Of a stretch of DNA of 64,000 nt, positions 34,251-42,744 are shown piece by piece (the first letter of the stretch is position 1; each line of letters opens with the position of its first letter). Origin of the DNA: CAYVRJ01 sp964453645 (GTDB lineage Bacteria; Bacillota; Clostridia; Christensenellales; JAWKQI01); contig CAYVRJ010000008.1 in the NCBI GenBank assembly GCA_964453645.1, positions 1 through 64,000 of the forward strand. Direction: 5' to 3'. Made by a program: the position numbers and the translations under genes. The notes under the pieces were generated by a model that worked only from the letters and a program-made list of their open reading frames with translations, had not been told where the DNA came from and ran no database searches.

Positions 34251-35792
34251 CTAAATTTGATGCAATGCAAAGGATTCCTTCATCTCTTCTCGAAGCTCCT
34301 TGTCGCTCACCCCCACCAACTTAAACTCACACACGTTTTGAGCTTCCTTGGGTTTTAGGAAGAGCTTCCGCTCCCCGATGACCGCTTTAAAATCTTCGCA
34401 GATATCCTTTCGCTGGGAAAAGAAAGCCTCGATCTCGGGGTGAAGGTAGATTAAAAATTCGTTGAAGGACGTTTCGTTTAAGGCACGGATCACTTCCCTG
34501 CGGATGCTGAGCACCACACTCTCCAGATTATCCACCATACCCTGCCCCCCGCACAGGGGACACTCCCGCTTGGTGAGGGTGGACAGCTTGCGGCGCACTT
34601 TCTTTCTCGTCATTTCCACCAAACCAAGGCCGGTGATCCCCAGCACGTTGGTTTTTGTTCGGTCGTTTTTCAGGGCATTTTTTAGGCACTCCAGCACCTT
34701 CTCCCGGTTTTCTTCCCGCTCCATGTCGATAAAGTCGATGACGATGATACCCGAAACATCCCGCAGTCGAAGCTGCTTGGCGATCTCCTCCGCCGCCTCT
34801 AAGTTGACGCTTAAAATGGTGTTTTGCAGATCGTTGTCCCCCACGTACTTACCCGTGTTCACATCCACCACAGTTAATGCCTCTGTCTCATCGATGATGA
34901 GGTATCCCCCGCACTTGAGCCACACCTTGCGGCCTAGGATGCGGTTTACTTTGGCGGAGATGTCGTAGTGGGTGAAGATGTCGTAGTGGGCATCGAAGTA
35001 TTCGATTTTATCGGACAGGCCGGGGGCGATGATGTTGGCCACTGCCTGTACTTTTTCAAAGTATTCCTTGTTGTTGATGACAAATTTGGAGATATCGTCC
35101 CCCAACATGTCCCGCACAGTGCGAAAGATTAAACTCTCTTCTGCGTGGAGCAGCCTGGGTGCGGACAATAACTTAAAGCGTTTGTTCACCCTGCCCCACA
35201 GCTTCTTTAAAAACTCGATTTCGGCGACGAAGTCTTGGGCGTGCTGCCCCTCCCCCGCCGTGCGGATGATGACGCCCATATCCCCAATGGCAATGCGCTC
35301 CACTTCCTTGCGCAGCCGCTCCCGCTCGGACTCGTGCTCGATCTTGCGCGAAACTCCGATGTGGTTCACCGTGGGCATGAGCACCAGCGAACGCCCGGGC
35401 AGGGTGATGTGGGTGGTGACCCTAGCCCCCTTGTTGCCCCCCGGCTGTTTGAGCACCTGCACCATAATATCTTGCCCCACCTTGAGCATTTCGGAAATGT
35501 TGGGGGCTATGTCTTGTGTTGGGGAAATGTTGTCGGATATATTGTTGAATTCGAAGTCTGACTTGTCGGCTAAGATATCTCCCGCATACAAAAATGCATT
35601 GCGCTTAAGCCCAATGTCGATGAATGCCGCTTGCATTCCCGGCAGAACGTTGGCAACACGCCCCTTGTAGATATTACCCACCAGCCGTTCCCGCTCCCTG
35701 CGCTCGATTTGCAGTTCGCACAATTGCCCGTTTTCCAACAGGGCAATGCGAACCTCCAGCGGATTCACATCTGCAACGATTATTTTTTCCAT
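34251..35792 (-). CDS. rng: Ribonuclease G/E
   Basis: 513 residues. An S1 RNA-binding domain lies at about 35-120 (GNIYKGRVANVLPGMQAAFIDIG), followed by the catalytic region with the metal-binding aspartates (VVDVNTGKYVGDN and IVIDFIDM) and the zinc-link motif ECPLCGGQG. The enzyme cleaves single-stranded AU-rich RNA from the 5' end and matures rRNA and other transcripts. An upstream GTG at 35798 is possible, but AAAGG fits the ATG at 35792. The gene follows the two radical-SAM-linked genes, the usual clostridial order. Confidence 0.9.
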   Translation of the reverse strand: MEKIIVADVNPLEVRIALLENGQLCELQIERRERERLVGNIYKGRVANVLPGMQAAFIDIGLKRNAFLYAGDILADKSDFEFNNISDNISPTQDIAPNISEMLKVGQDIMVQVLKQPGGNKGARVTTHITLPGRSLVLMPTVNHIGVSRKIEHESERERLRKEVERIAIGDMGVIIRTAGEGQHAQDFVAEIEFLKKLWGRVNKRFKLLSAPRLLHAEESLIFRTVRDMLGDDISKFVINNKEYFEKVQAVANIIAPGLSDKIEYFDAHYDIFTHYDISAKVNRILGRKVWLKCGGYLIIDETEALTVVDVNTGKYVGDNDLQNTILSVNLEAAEEIAKQLRLRDVSGIIVIDFIDMEREENREKVLECLKNALKNDRTKTNVLGITGLGLVEMTRKKVRRKLSTLTKRECPLCGGQGMVDNLESVVLSIRREVIRALNETSFNEFLIYLHPEIEAFFSQRKDICEDFKAVIGERKLFLKPKEAQNVCEFKLVGVSDKELREEMKESFALHQI

Positions 35793-35813
35793 ATCCACAA
35801 CCTTTATAAAAAT

Positions 35814-36425
35814 TTAAACTTCTTGATCCATCAGGGGCAGCAATTTTTCATTCAAAAGGTCAAGGCGTTCAATAGAAGCCTCTTGTCCGAGAGCCTTTAA
35901 AATGTCTGCTGGGTTTAGCGTCTTTGCACTGGAAAAGTGCACCGTTATTATGATACGCTCATTCAATTCTGTCCATGCATGAATGAGGGGTATTGCGTCA
36001 AAGGAATTTCCCTTTTTGTTGGTGATCATCAATTGAGGGGAGCGAAGGGAATCGACGAGCTTTTTAAAATCCGAACAGCTGGATAGCTCATAGGTTGCAT
36101 ACGCAACAGAGGCCATTAGCTTCTTGCCAAACAGTTCAAATGCTGCAAGAATGGTGATACCCGGGGGGCACACGCAACAGAGGGCCTGCAAGACAGTTTT
36201 TAAATCCAACCTGTCGGTTAGCACAAACTCAAAGTAGTCCCCCTTTGTGGCCACACCTACGGGCAGGGGGGAGGCAAAGGAAAGGGTGATGTGGGGGTTG
36301 AATCCCGAAGAGTATTCGCAGGAAAGGCCAGAGCGAACGAGCATGCGCTGTATACACCGCTGCATGTCCAAGTGCGCCACGTATTTGGCCCGATCATCCC
36401 GTGCAAACTTGATACCCACTCTCAT
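35814..36425 (-). CDS. Radical SAM-linked protein, TIGR03936/DUF2344 family
   Basis: 203 residues. The family signature is at the N-terminus: MRVGIKFARDDRAKYVAHLDMQRCIQRMLVRSGLSCEYSSGFNPHITLSFA. Function is not known; it is always found with, or fused to, the TIGR03960 radical SAM protein encoded upstream, and the two probably act together, perhaps on rRNA or tRNA given the link to RNase G and ribosomal protein genes in many genomes (inference). Its ATG overlaps the stop of the upstream gene by 4 bp and has GGAGG in front. Confidence 0.85.
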   Translation of the reverse strand: MRVGIKFARDDRAKYVAHLDMQRCIQRMLVRSGLSCEYSSGFNPHITLSFASPLPVGVATKGDYFEFVLTDRLDLKTVLQALCCVCPPGITILAAFELFGKKLMASVAYATYELSSCSDFKKLVDSLRSPQLMITNKKGNSFDAIPLIHAWTELNERIIITVHFSSAKTLNPADILKALGQEASIERLDLLNEKLLPLMDQEV

Positions 36426-38233
36426 GAACAGCCCTCCATTCCGCAGCCCACACAGCCGTTCCGGCAATCGGGGGTGGTTGTTCCCTCTTTTGCCCGCTCT
36501 GCCTCTGCAACAAAGAAGGCCTTGGCAACACCGCAGGAGATCATGTCGAAGGGTAGTGTTTCATCATAATCAAAATCCCGGTTGGCATAAAACGATGGGT
36601 CTATGCCACACTCGACAAAGGCCTCGTTCCAGATGTCGTAATCAAAACATTCGTTCCATGCGTCAAACTTAACTCCCTTAGCAACCGCACAGACGATGGC
36701 CTTTAGCAACCGCCTGTCCCCCCGGGTGAGTATCGCTTCTAACCGACTCACCTTTGGGTCGTGGTAGTTGAATTTTACGTTTTTAAGTTTTTTAAGCTGA
36801 TCTTTTAAATAAAACTGCTTTTCCCGCAGGGTGTCGTAGTCGTCCTGCCCATTGTAAATAAATGGGGTGAAGGGCTTGGGCACAAAACAAGATGCGGAAA
36901 CCGTAATGTGGGGGGGGCGTGCACGCTTTTCCTTGGGCAGTGTGTAATACTCCTCCCGAATCTTGTAGACCAGATCGGCAATGGCGTCCAGATCCTCGTT
37001 GGTCTCATGGGGTAACCCCAGCATGAAATACAGCTTCACCGTGTCGTACCCCGACAAAAAGGCACTCCGCACGTTTGTCAGAATGTCTTCCTCGGTTAAA
37101 TTTTTGTTGATACGATCCCGCATGCGCTGGCTTCCCGCCTCGGGGGCGATGGTCAACCCCGTCTTGCGCACAGCTTTGATGAGCTGGGTCAGCTCACCGC
37201 TGATGGAATCCACCCTCAAGGAGGGCAGTGCTACCGACACGTGTCTTTTTGAAAAATACTCGGTGAGTGTTAACAACAATTCGTTGATCCGGGAATAGTC
37301 CCCGCTGGACAGGGAGCACAGGGATATTTCATCACAGCCGGTGTTGGCAAACAGCTCCTTCGCCTGAGAGACGAGCACATCCAAGGATTTCTCCCGCACC
37401 GGGCGGTAGATATACCCCGCTTGGCAAAACCTGCACCCACGGGTACACCCACGAAAAATTTCCAAAACCATGCGGTCGTGGACGGATTTAAAATAGGGAA
37501 CCAAAGGTTTTGTGGGGTATACAGCCTTGTCTAAATCCTCGACCACTCTCTTTTGAACGGGCAACTGGGCATGTTCATGGTTGGGTTTGATTGTATCGAT
37601 CCTGCCATCGGCTTTGTAAGAAATGTCGTAAAAAGAGGGCACATAAATCCCCGCAAGCTTTGCCGCTTCGGCTATAAATGCTTGTTTGTCCCCTTTGAAT
37701 TTTTTGTATAAGTCCAGCAGCTCGCCGGTGACTTCTTCTCCCTCGCCCACCACAACCAGATCAAACACTTCGCAGATGGGTTCAATATTAAAAACCCCTC
37801 CTCCGCCAGCAATGATGATGGGATAGGAATCGTCCCGCTCTTTTGCCAAAAGGGGAATGCCACTCAAATTGAGCATGTTGATAACGTTGGAAAACAAGAG
37901 TTCGTAACCGACGCTGATGCCTAAAATATCAAATTCCTTGAGGGGTGTGTTTGTTTCCAAGGAAAATAGGGGAATATTCACTTCCCTAAGCTTTTCCTCC
38001 ATGTCCACCCACGGGCTGTAACACCGCTCGCACCGGGCATCCTGCCTGCTGTTGATGATGTTGTACAGGATAGAGGAACCCAAGTGAGACATGCCCACTT
38101 CGTAGACATCGGGAAAACAAAGGCAGTAGTTTATCTCCGCTTCAGCCGCTACATTTGCGTTGTATTCGTTTGCGGTGTACCTAGATGGGTTGGTGACACC
38201 TTTTAATACTGTATCTAAATTTATCATATTCAT
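36422..38233 (-). CDS. B12-binding-type radical SAM protein, TIGR03960 family
   Basis: 603 residues. An N-terminal cobalamin-binding-like region (about 1-200, GMSHLGSSILYNIIN, IIAGGGGVFNIEPI) is followed by a radical SAM domain with the motif CTRGCRFCQAG and conserved PRPPHITVSASCFVPKPFTPF. A Cys-rich end (CRNGCVGCGMEGC) may bind another cluster. It acts with the overlapping TIGR03936 protein; the reaction is unknown. Start choice: ATGs at 38233 and 38227; neither has a strong ribosome binding site. Confidence 0.87.
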   Translation of the reverse strand: MNMINLDTVLKGVTNPSRYTANEYNANVAAEAEINYCLCFPDVYEVGMSHLGSSILYNIINSRQDARCERCYSPWVDMEEKLREVNIPLFSLETNTPLKEFDILGISVGYELLFSNVINMLNLSGIPLLAKERDDSYPIIIAGGGGVFNIEPICEVFDLVVVGEGEEVTGELLDLYKKFKGDKQAFIAEAAKLAGIYVPSFYDISYKADGRIDTIKPNHEHAQLPVQKRVVEDLDKAVYPTKPLVPYFKSVHDRMVLEIFRGCTRGCRFCQAGYIYRPVREKSLDVLVSQAKELFANTGCDEISLCSLSSGDYSRINELLLTLTEYFSKRHVSVALPSLRVDSISGELTQLIKAVRKTGLTIAPEAGSQRMRDRINKNLTEEDILTNVRSAFLSGYDTVKLYFMLGLPHETNEDLDAIADLVYKIREEYYTLPKEKRARPPHITVSASCFVPKPFTPFIYNGQDDYDTLREKQFYLKDQLKKLKNVKFNYHDPKVSRLEAILTRGDRRLLKAIVCAVAKGVKFDAWNECFDYDIWNEAFVECGIDPSFYANRDFDYDETLPFDMISCGVAKAFFVAEAERAKEGTTTPDCRNGCVGCGMEGCS

Positions 38234-38324
38234 AACAATGCTTTTCAGTATACCATTCTTTGCACACTTTGGCAATCAGTTTCATTTGAAAATCTTCGAA
38301 ACAATCTTTTTCGTTGGTTTTTTA

Positions 38325-38353
38325 TTGAACAAATATGGATTTTGGGATATAAT
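38325..38353 (+). promoter_or_regulatory. Promoter of lon
   Basis: TTGAAC (38325-38330), a 17-bp spacer and TATAAT (38348-38353). The ~95-nt leader contains a hairpin (GTTTCAT 38408-38414 with ATGAAAC 38431-38437) just before the GGAGG site. No CtsR or HrcA site was recognised. Confidence 0.55.
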
Positions 38354-38454
38354 AAAGTTAGAAATTTATTATTTTTAAATACTGCGGTGGATTGGCGTGA
38401 AAGATTGTTTCATCACCATTCGTGCCGCAAATGAAACGGAGGAATGAAGTTCTT

Positions 38455-40761
38455 ATGCAAACTCAAACAATGCCACTGGTAGCAATGCGGGGTGTGGTTA
38501 TGTTCCCCGAAATGATGCTGCACTTTGACGTTGGCAGGGCGAAATCTGTCAACGCACTGGAAGCGGCAGTGGAAGGCGATCAGCTCATATTCCTCACAGC
38601 ACAAAAAGATATGCGCACCGAAGAGCCGGAGTTTGAACACCTGTACACCATGGGTGTCATCTCTAAGATCAAACAAATTTTAAAACTGCCCGGCGATATC
38701 ATTCGGGTGTTGTCCGAAGGGGTGAGCCGTGCCCGCATGATCGAATACGAAGATCAGGACGACATGCGCATTGCCATCGTGGAACCCATTGACGAACCGG
38801 CCTGTGCGGACGAAACCAAGAGCGAAGCCCAGATTCGCACCCTGCTCTCCCTCTTTGAGCGCTACGCCCATAAATCCAATCGCTTGTCCCCCGACATGGC
38901 GCTGCTGGCCAACGAAATCACCAGCCCCGGGCAGCTTGCCGATTTAATTGCGGGCAACGTGCTCGTGCGCATCGAAGATAAACAACGGGTGCTGGACAGC
39001 GTGGATCTCGACATGCGGGTGAACACCCTCATCGAGGTGCTGGCACGGGAAATTGAAATTGCCGGGCTGGAGAGTGAAATTGCGAAAAATGTAAAAAAAC
39101 AAATCGATAAATCCCAAAAGGAATACTACCTGCGGGAGCAGATGAAAGTCATACAAAATGAATTAAACGAGGGAGACGTGAGCGAAGCGGAAGAGCTTCG
39201 TCAAAAGATCAAAGAGCTGCCCTTAACCGATGAAGCTAGGGTTAAGGCAGAAAAGGAACTGAGCCGCATGGAGAAGATGTCCTCTTCCTCCCCCGAATCC
39301 TCCGTTATCCGCTCCTACATCGACTGGATACTCTCCCTGCCCTGGGGTAAATCCACCGAGGACAACATGGATTTAAAAAATGCACAAAAAGTTCTGGACG
39401 AAGACCACTACGGTTTGGAAAAGGTGAAGGAACGCATTGTGGAATATCTGGCAGTGAAACAACTCACCAAAAATTCCAAGGGCCCCATCCTGTGCTTTGT
39501 GGGGCCTCCCGGCGTGGGTAAAACGTCCATCGCTCGCTCCATCGCCCGTGCTATGGGCAGGGAGTTTGTGCGCACGTCCCTTGGGGGTGTGCGGGACGAA
39601 GCCGAGATCCGGGGACATCGGCGTACGTACATCGGGGCCATTCCCGGACGTATCATCCACTCCATGAAACAGGCGGGCACCATGAACCCTGTGTTTTTGT
39701 TCGACGAAATCGATAAAATGTCGGGGGATTTCCGGGGTGACCCTGCTTCTGCTATGCTGGAAGTGTTGGACCCTGAGCAGAACAGCACCTTTCGGGATCA
39801 CTATTTAGATATCGACTTCGATCTCTCAAGCGTCATCTTTTTAACCACCGCCAACTCTCTGGACACCATTCCCCGTCCGTTGCTTGACAGAATGGAAGTG
39901 ATTGAGCTGTCCAGTTATATGGAAAACGAAAAGCTAATGATCGCCAAGCGGCACCTCATCCGCAAGGAGATGGATGCCCACGGCTTAAAACAAAAAATGC
40001 TGCGGTTTTCGGACAATGCCATTTTAAAAATGATCAACGGGTATACCTCCGAATCGGGTGTGCGCAACTTGGAGCGCACCATCGCCAAGGTGTGCCGCAA
40101 AGCTGCAAGGGAAATTTTAGAGAGTGATTTAGAGGGTATCACCATCAAACACTCCAACTTGCAAAAATATTTGGGTGTGCCCAAGTATTCGGAGGACGAG
40201 AAGCAGAAAAAACCCAAGGTGGGGGTTTGCATGGGCCTTGCATGGACATCGGTTGGGGGTAAAACCCTGCCCGTGGAAGTGGTGCACATGAGCGGCAAGG
40301 GCGGACTGAGTTTAACCGGCCAACTGGGGGATGTGATGCAGGAGAGCGCAAAGGCAGCCCTTGGTTACATTCGTGCCAAGAGTGAAACTCTCAAATTACC
40401 CCATGATCTTTTTGAAAATACAGACATTCACATTCATTGCCCCTCGGGTGCCATCCCCAAGGACGGTCCATCGGCGGGTATCACCATGGCCACTGCGGTA
40501 TACAGTGCACTGTCGGGTAAGCCCGTTCGTTCAGACGTGGCGATGACGGGAGAAATCACCCTGACGGGCAACGTCATGCCCATTGGGGGGCTGCTGGAAA
40601 AGGTGATCGCTGCCGTGCGAGTGGGCATGAAGACGGTGATTATCCCCAAGGACAACAAGCGTGATTTGGAAGAGATTCCCGAAGAAGTGAAGGCCAAACT
40701 TGAATTTGTCTTTGCCGACAACATTATGCAAGTGTTAAAAACGGCAATTGTGGAATTTTAA
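38455..40761 (+). CDS. lon: ATP-dependent protease Lon
   Basis: 768 residues, normal length. N-terminal substrate-binding domain (about 5-200), AAA+ module with Walker A GPPGVGKTS (350-358) and Walker B VFLFDEIDKM, and a protease domain with the Ser673-Lys716 dyad (KDGPSAG and GGLLEKVIAA), spaced 43 residues as in E. coli Lon. It degrades misfolded and regulatory proteins, including antitoxins of the type encoded next to it. The start at 38455 has GGAGG 14 bp upstream; the leader shares a start cassette with cutC and ssb. Confidence 0.95.
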   Translation: MQTQTMPLVAMRGVVMFPEMMLHFDVGRAKSVNALEAAVEGDQLIFLTAQKDMRTEEPEFEHLYTMGVISKIKQILKLPGDIIRVLSEGVSRARMIEYEDQDDMRIAIVEPIDEPACADETKSEAQIRTLLSLFERYAHKSNRLSPDMALLANEITSPGQLADLIAGNVLVRIEDKQRVLDSVDLDMRVNTLIEVLAREIEIAGLESEIAKNVKKQIDKSQKEYYLREQMKVIQNELNEGDVSEAEELRQKIKELPLTDEARVKAEKELSRMEKMSSSSPESSVIRSYIDWILSLPWGKSTEDNMDLKNAQKVLDEDHYGLEKVKERIVEYLAVKQLTKNSKGPILCFVGPPGVGKTSIARSIARAMGREFVRTSLGGVRDEAEIRGHRRTYIGAIPGRIIHSMKQAGTMNPVFLFDEIDKMSGDFRGDPASAMLEVLDPEQNSTFRDHYLDIDFDLSSVIFLTTANSLDTIPRPLLDRMEVIELSSYMENEKLMIAKRHLIRKEMDAHGLKQKMLRFSDNAILKMINGYTSESGVRNLERTIAKVCRKAAREILESDLEGITIKHSNLQKYLGVPKYSEDEKQKKPKVGVCMGLAWTSVGGKTLPVEVVHMSGKGGLSLTGQLGDVMQESAKAALGYIRAKSETLKLPHDLFENTDIHIHCPSGAIPKDGPSAGITMATAVYSALSGKPVRSDVAMTGEITLTGNVMPIGGLLEKVIAAVRVGMKTVIIPKDNKRDLEEIPEEVKAKLEFVFADNIMQVLKTAIVEF

Positions 40762-40763
40762 AG

Positions 40764-40886
40764 GGTTCAAAGTATCCTGTGATATTTCGGTTGCGCATTG
40801 GCAATGTACGCTATTGTTTTGTAAAAGAAGATAATAAATACATAATTAAAGATATCAACAATCGTGAAGATGTATATAAAACTTAA
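40764..40886 (+). pseudogene. 3' remnant of a RelE-type toxin gene
   Basis: Immediately after the lon stop, a 40-codon frame without start encodes ...PVIFRLRIGNVRYCF and ends NNREDVYKT-stop at 40886. It aligns without gaps to the last 40 residues of the intact toxin encoded at 41155-41400, with about half of the residues identical. The first two thirds of this older toxin and its antitoxin are gone. Confidence 0.75.
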
Positions 40887-40920
40887 ACAGTGAGGTCTAA
40901 TGATTAAACAAAGCGAATTT
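40869..40920 (+). repeat. 52-bp direct repeat, left copy
   Basis: Begins GATGTATATAAAACTTAA (end of the toxin remnant) and runs through the first seven codons of ysxC (ATG at 40900). It is identical over 52 bp to 41383-41434. Confidence 0.9.
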
Positions 40921-40942
40921 CTAAAGGGGAGGTGGTGTATTT

Positions 40943-41158
40943 ATGATCAGTGAACAGCAAGAACTGATTAAAATGGTAAATGAATTGCCCTTTGAAAAAA
41001 TTGGAATGGCTTTAAAAGCGATAAAATGGGTGAACACTCAGAATAATGTTGTTTCATTAGAGCCTCATGAACTTGAAGAGATTATGCAGATAATGAATGA
41101 AGATGAATGGACTTCTAATGAAGAAATGCGAGAGCTTATTGATGGTATGGTTAATTGA
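40943..41158 (+). CDS. Putative antitoxin of a RelE-type pair
   Basis: 71 residues, acidic C-terminal half (LEPHELEEIMQIMNEDEWTSNEEMRELIDGMVN). I do not recognise its DNA-binding family; its size, acidity and 4-bp overlap with the toxin gene are typical of antitoxins that bind and mask the toxin. A very strong ribosome binding site (AGGGGAGGTGG) precedes the ATG, which fits the need for excess antitoxin. Antitoxins of this kind are usually degraded by Lon, whose gene is just upstream. Confidence 0.75.
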   Translation: MISEQQELIKMVNELPFEKIGMALKAIKWVNTQNNVVSLEPHELEEIMQIMNEDEWTSNEEMRELIDGMVN

Positions 41159-41400
41159 AAACGATTATATTTTCAAAGCAAGCCAAGAAATTCTTGCTCT
41201 CCCAATCCAAAAAACAGGCCACAAGAATTTTTGATGCAATAAATCAAATGTCAGCATGGGATATTGCAAGGGTTGAGGGAACACAAAATCCAACTCTATT
41301 CAGATTAAGAGTTGGTAAAGTAAGGGTAATATTTTGTTATGAAGATGAAGTAATTAGAGTAATTAAAATAAACAATCGCGGAGATGTATATAAAACTTAA
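41155..41400 (+). CDS. RelE/ParE superfamily toxin
   Basis: 81 residues: IIFSKQAKKFLLSQSKKQATRIFDAI, then FRLRVGKVRVIFCYEDEVIRVIKINNRGDVYKT, the hallmark RLR-VG-x-R-V and R-x-x-VY pattern of RelE-type mRNA interferases that cut ribosome-bound mRNA. It begins at a TTG overlapping the antitoxin stop (TTGA). Its last codons and the following ysxC start are part of a 52-bp repeat. The pair separates lon from ysxC, which are adjacent in many Firmicutes. Confidence 0.85.
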   Translation: MKTIIFSKQAKKFLLSQSKKQATRIFDAINQMSAWDIARVEGTQNPTLFRLRVGKVRVIFCYEDEVIRVIKINNRGDVYKT

Positions 41401-41434
41401 ACAGTGAGGTCTAATGATTAAACAAAGCGAATTT
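41383..41434 (+). repeat. 52-bp direct repeat, right copy
   Basis: Identical to 40869-40920; spans the end of the intact toxin gene, the 13-bp gap and the first seven codons of ysxC. The two copies are 514 bp apart and enclose the antitoxin-toxin pair. Confidence 0.9.
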
Positions 41435-42025
41435 TTAAAGAGTATGAAGGGGGTCAAGGATTACGTGGATTACGGTTTGCCCGAAATCGCCATTGCGGGC
41501 AGATCCAATGCAGGTAAATCCTCCCTCATCAACTGCATCACCAACCATTCAAAACTTGCAAAAACAAGTTCCACACCGGGTAAAACCCGTTTGGTGAACT
41601 TTTTTAAACTCAACAGAGAAGTGGTGCTCACCGACTTACCCGGCTACGGGTATGCCAAAGTTTCTAAAACCGAAAAGGCCAGTTGGGACAGCATGGTTTC
41701 GGATTATTTTAACACCACCAAAAATTTGCGGTGTATCTTTGTTTTAATGGATATCCGCCACAGCCCCAACGAATTCGACAAACAAATGCTCTATTACTCT
41801 CAGGTGATGTGCATCCCCTTTGTGTTGGTTGCCACCAAGGCAGATAAAATTGCAAAATCCAAACGCCCCCACTATGTGAAAAACATCTTAGCCGAACTCA
41901 AGATTCAGGCGGGGGTGGACACAGTGGCGTTTTCTTCTCTGGACAAGACGGGTAAGGAACAGGTCACCGAACTGATTTTTAAATATGCAGCGCTGCCTAA
42001 GAGCGAAGAAGCGGTGGAAGAATGA
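41414..42025 (+). CDS. ysxC: Ribosome biogenesis GTPase YsxC/EngB
   Basis: 203 residues: G1 loop GRSNAGKSS, G2 around SSTPGKTR, G3 DLPGYGYAKV, G4 TKADK. It is an essential GTPase in large-subunit assembly. The start ATG has GAGG in front (GTGAGGTCTA), and the first seven codons are duplicated upstream as a relic. It is normally co-transcribed with lon. The stop overlaps the next gene by 4 bp. Confidence 0.92.
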   Translation: MIKQSEFLKSMKGVKDYVDYGLPEIAIAGRSNAGKSSLINCITNHSKLAKTSSTPGKTRLVNFFKLNREVVLTDLPGYGYAKVSKTEKASWDSMVSDYFNTTKNLRCIFVLMDIRHSPNEFDKQMLYYSQVMCIPFVLVATKADKIAKSKRPHYVKNILAELKIQAGVDTVAFSSLDKTGKEQVTELIFKYAALPKSEEAVEE

Positions 42026-42705
42026 AGGTGTTTGCCATTGGTGATCTCCACCTGTCTGGTAAAAATCCCAAACCCATGGAGATTTTTGGGGACAACTGGA
42101 CGGATCACTTTCAAAAGATAACGTCCCATTGGCAGGAGTGTGTGGGTGATGAAGATCTCGTTCTCCTGTGCGGGGATACCAGTTGGGCTATGCATTTGGA
42201 AGATGCACTGCCCGATTTAACCCAAATTTGCAGCTTGCCGGGGCATAAAGTGCTGCTTCGGGGCAACCACGACTACTGGTGGAGTTCGCTGAACAAAATT
42301 CGCCCTGTCTTGTTTAACAACACGTATGTGTTACAAAACGATTGTTTGGTGTTTGGAGATGTTGCCATCATCGGTTCCAGAGGCTGGAACATCCCCGGCG
42401 ACAAGAGCACGGGAGAGGATCAAAAGATTTATCTCCGGGAAGCGGGACGACTGACCTTGTCTGCCACCAAGCGAGAGCTTGCGGGAAAGACGGTTTTCGG
42501 CATGATGCACTTCCCCCCCTTCGACAACAAAAACCCCAGTGCCTTTACCCAAATTTTTAGCGAAGCAGGGGCAAAGCACGTGGTTTATGGACATTTGCAC
42601 GGCGAAGCCCACAAAACCATTGCACCCGAAATCGTAAAAGATGGGGTGGTGTACCACTTGGTGTCCTGCGATTACTTGGAGTTCCGTTTGAAACAAATCC
42701 AATAA
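42022..42705 (+). CDS. Calcineurin-like metallophosphoesterase
   Basis: 227 residues with the ordered metal motifs GDLHLSG, GDTSWAM, GNHDYWW and GHLHGEAH. The substrate is unknown; the family (often encoded after ysxC or near murA in clostridia) may act on nucleotides or phosphoproteins. The ATG overlaps the ysxC stop by 4 bp, so it is in the lon-ysxC transcript. Confidence 0.85.
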   Translation: MKVFAIGDLHLSGKNPKPMEIFGDNWTDHFQKITSHWQECVGDEDLVLLCGDTSWAMHLEDALPDLTQICSLPGHKVLLRGNHDYWWSSLNKIRPVLFNNTYVLQNDCLVFGDVAIIGSRGWNIPGDKSTGEDQKIYLREAGRLTLSATKRELAGKTVFGMMHFPPFDNKNPSAFTQIFSEAGAKHVVYGHLHGEAHKTIAPEIVKDGVVYHLVSCDYLEFRLKQIQ

Positions 42706-42707
42706 AA

Positions 42708-42734
42708 AAGAGGGTTTGTTTTGAAAACCCTCTT
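42708..42734. terminator. Bidirectional terminator between the phosphoesterase and murA genes
   Basis: AAGAGGGTTT (42708-42717) pairs perfectly with AAACCCTCTT (42725-42734); both genes converge here. Confidence 0.75.
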
Positions 42735-42744
42735 GCACAGTTTC

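Noticed and set aside
40900..40930. Second functional ysxC start
   Set aside because: Only the first few codons are present before the antitoxin ribosome binding site; it is a duplicated relic.
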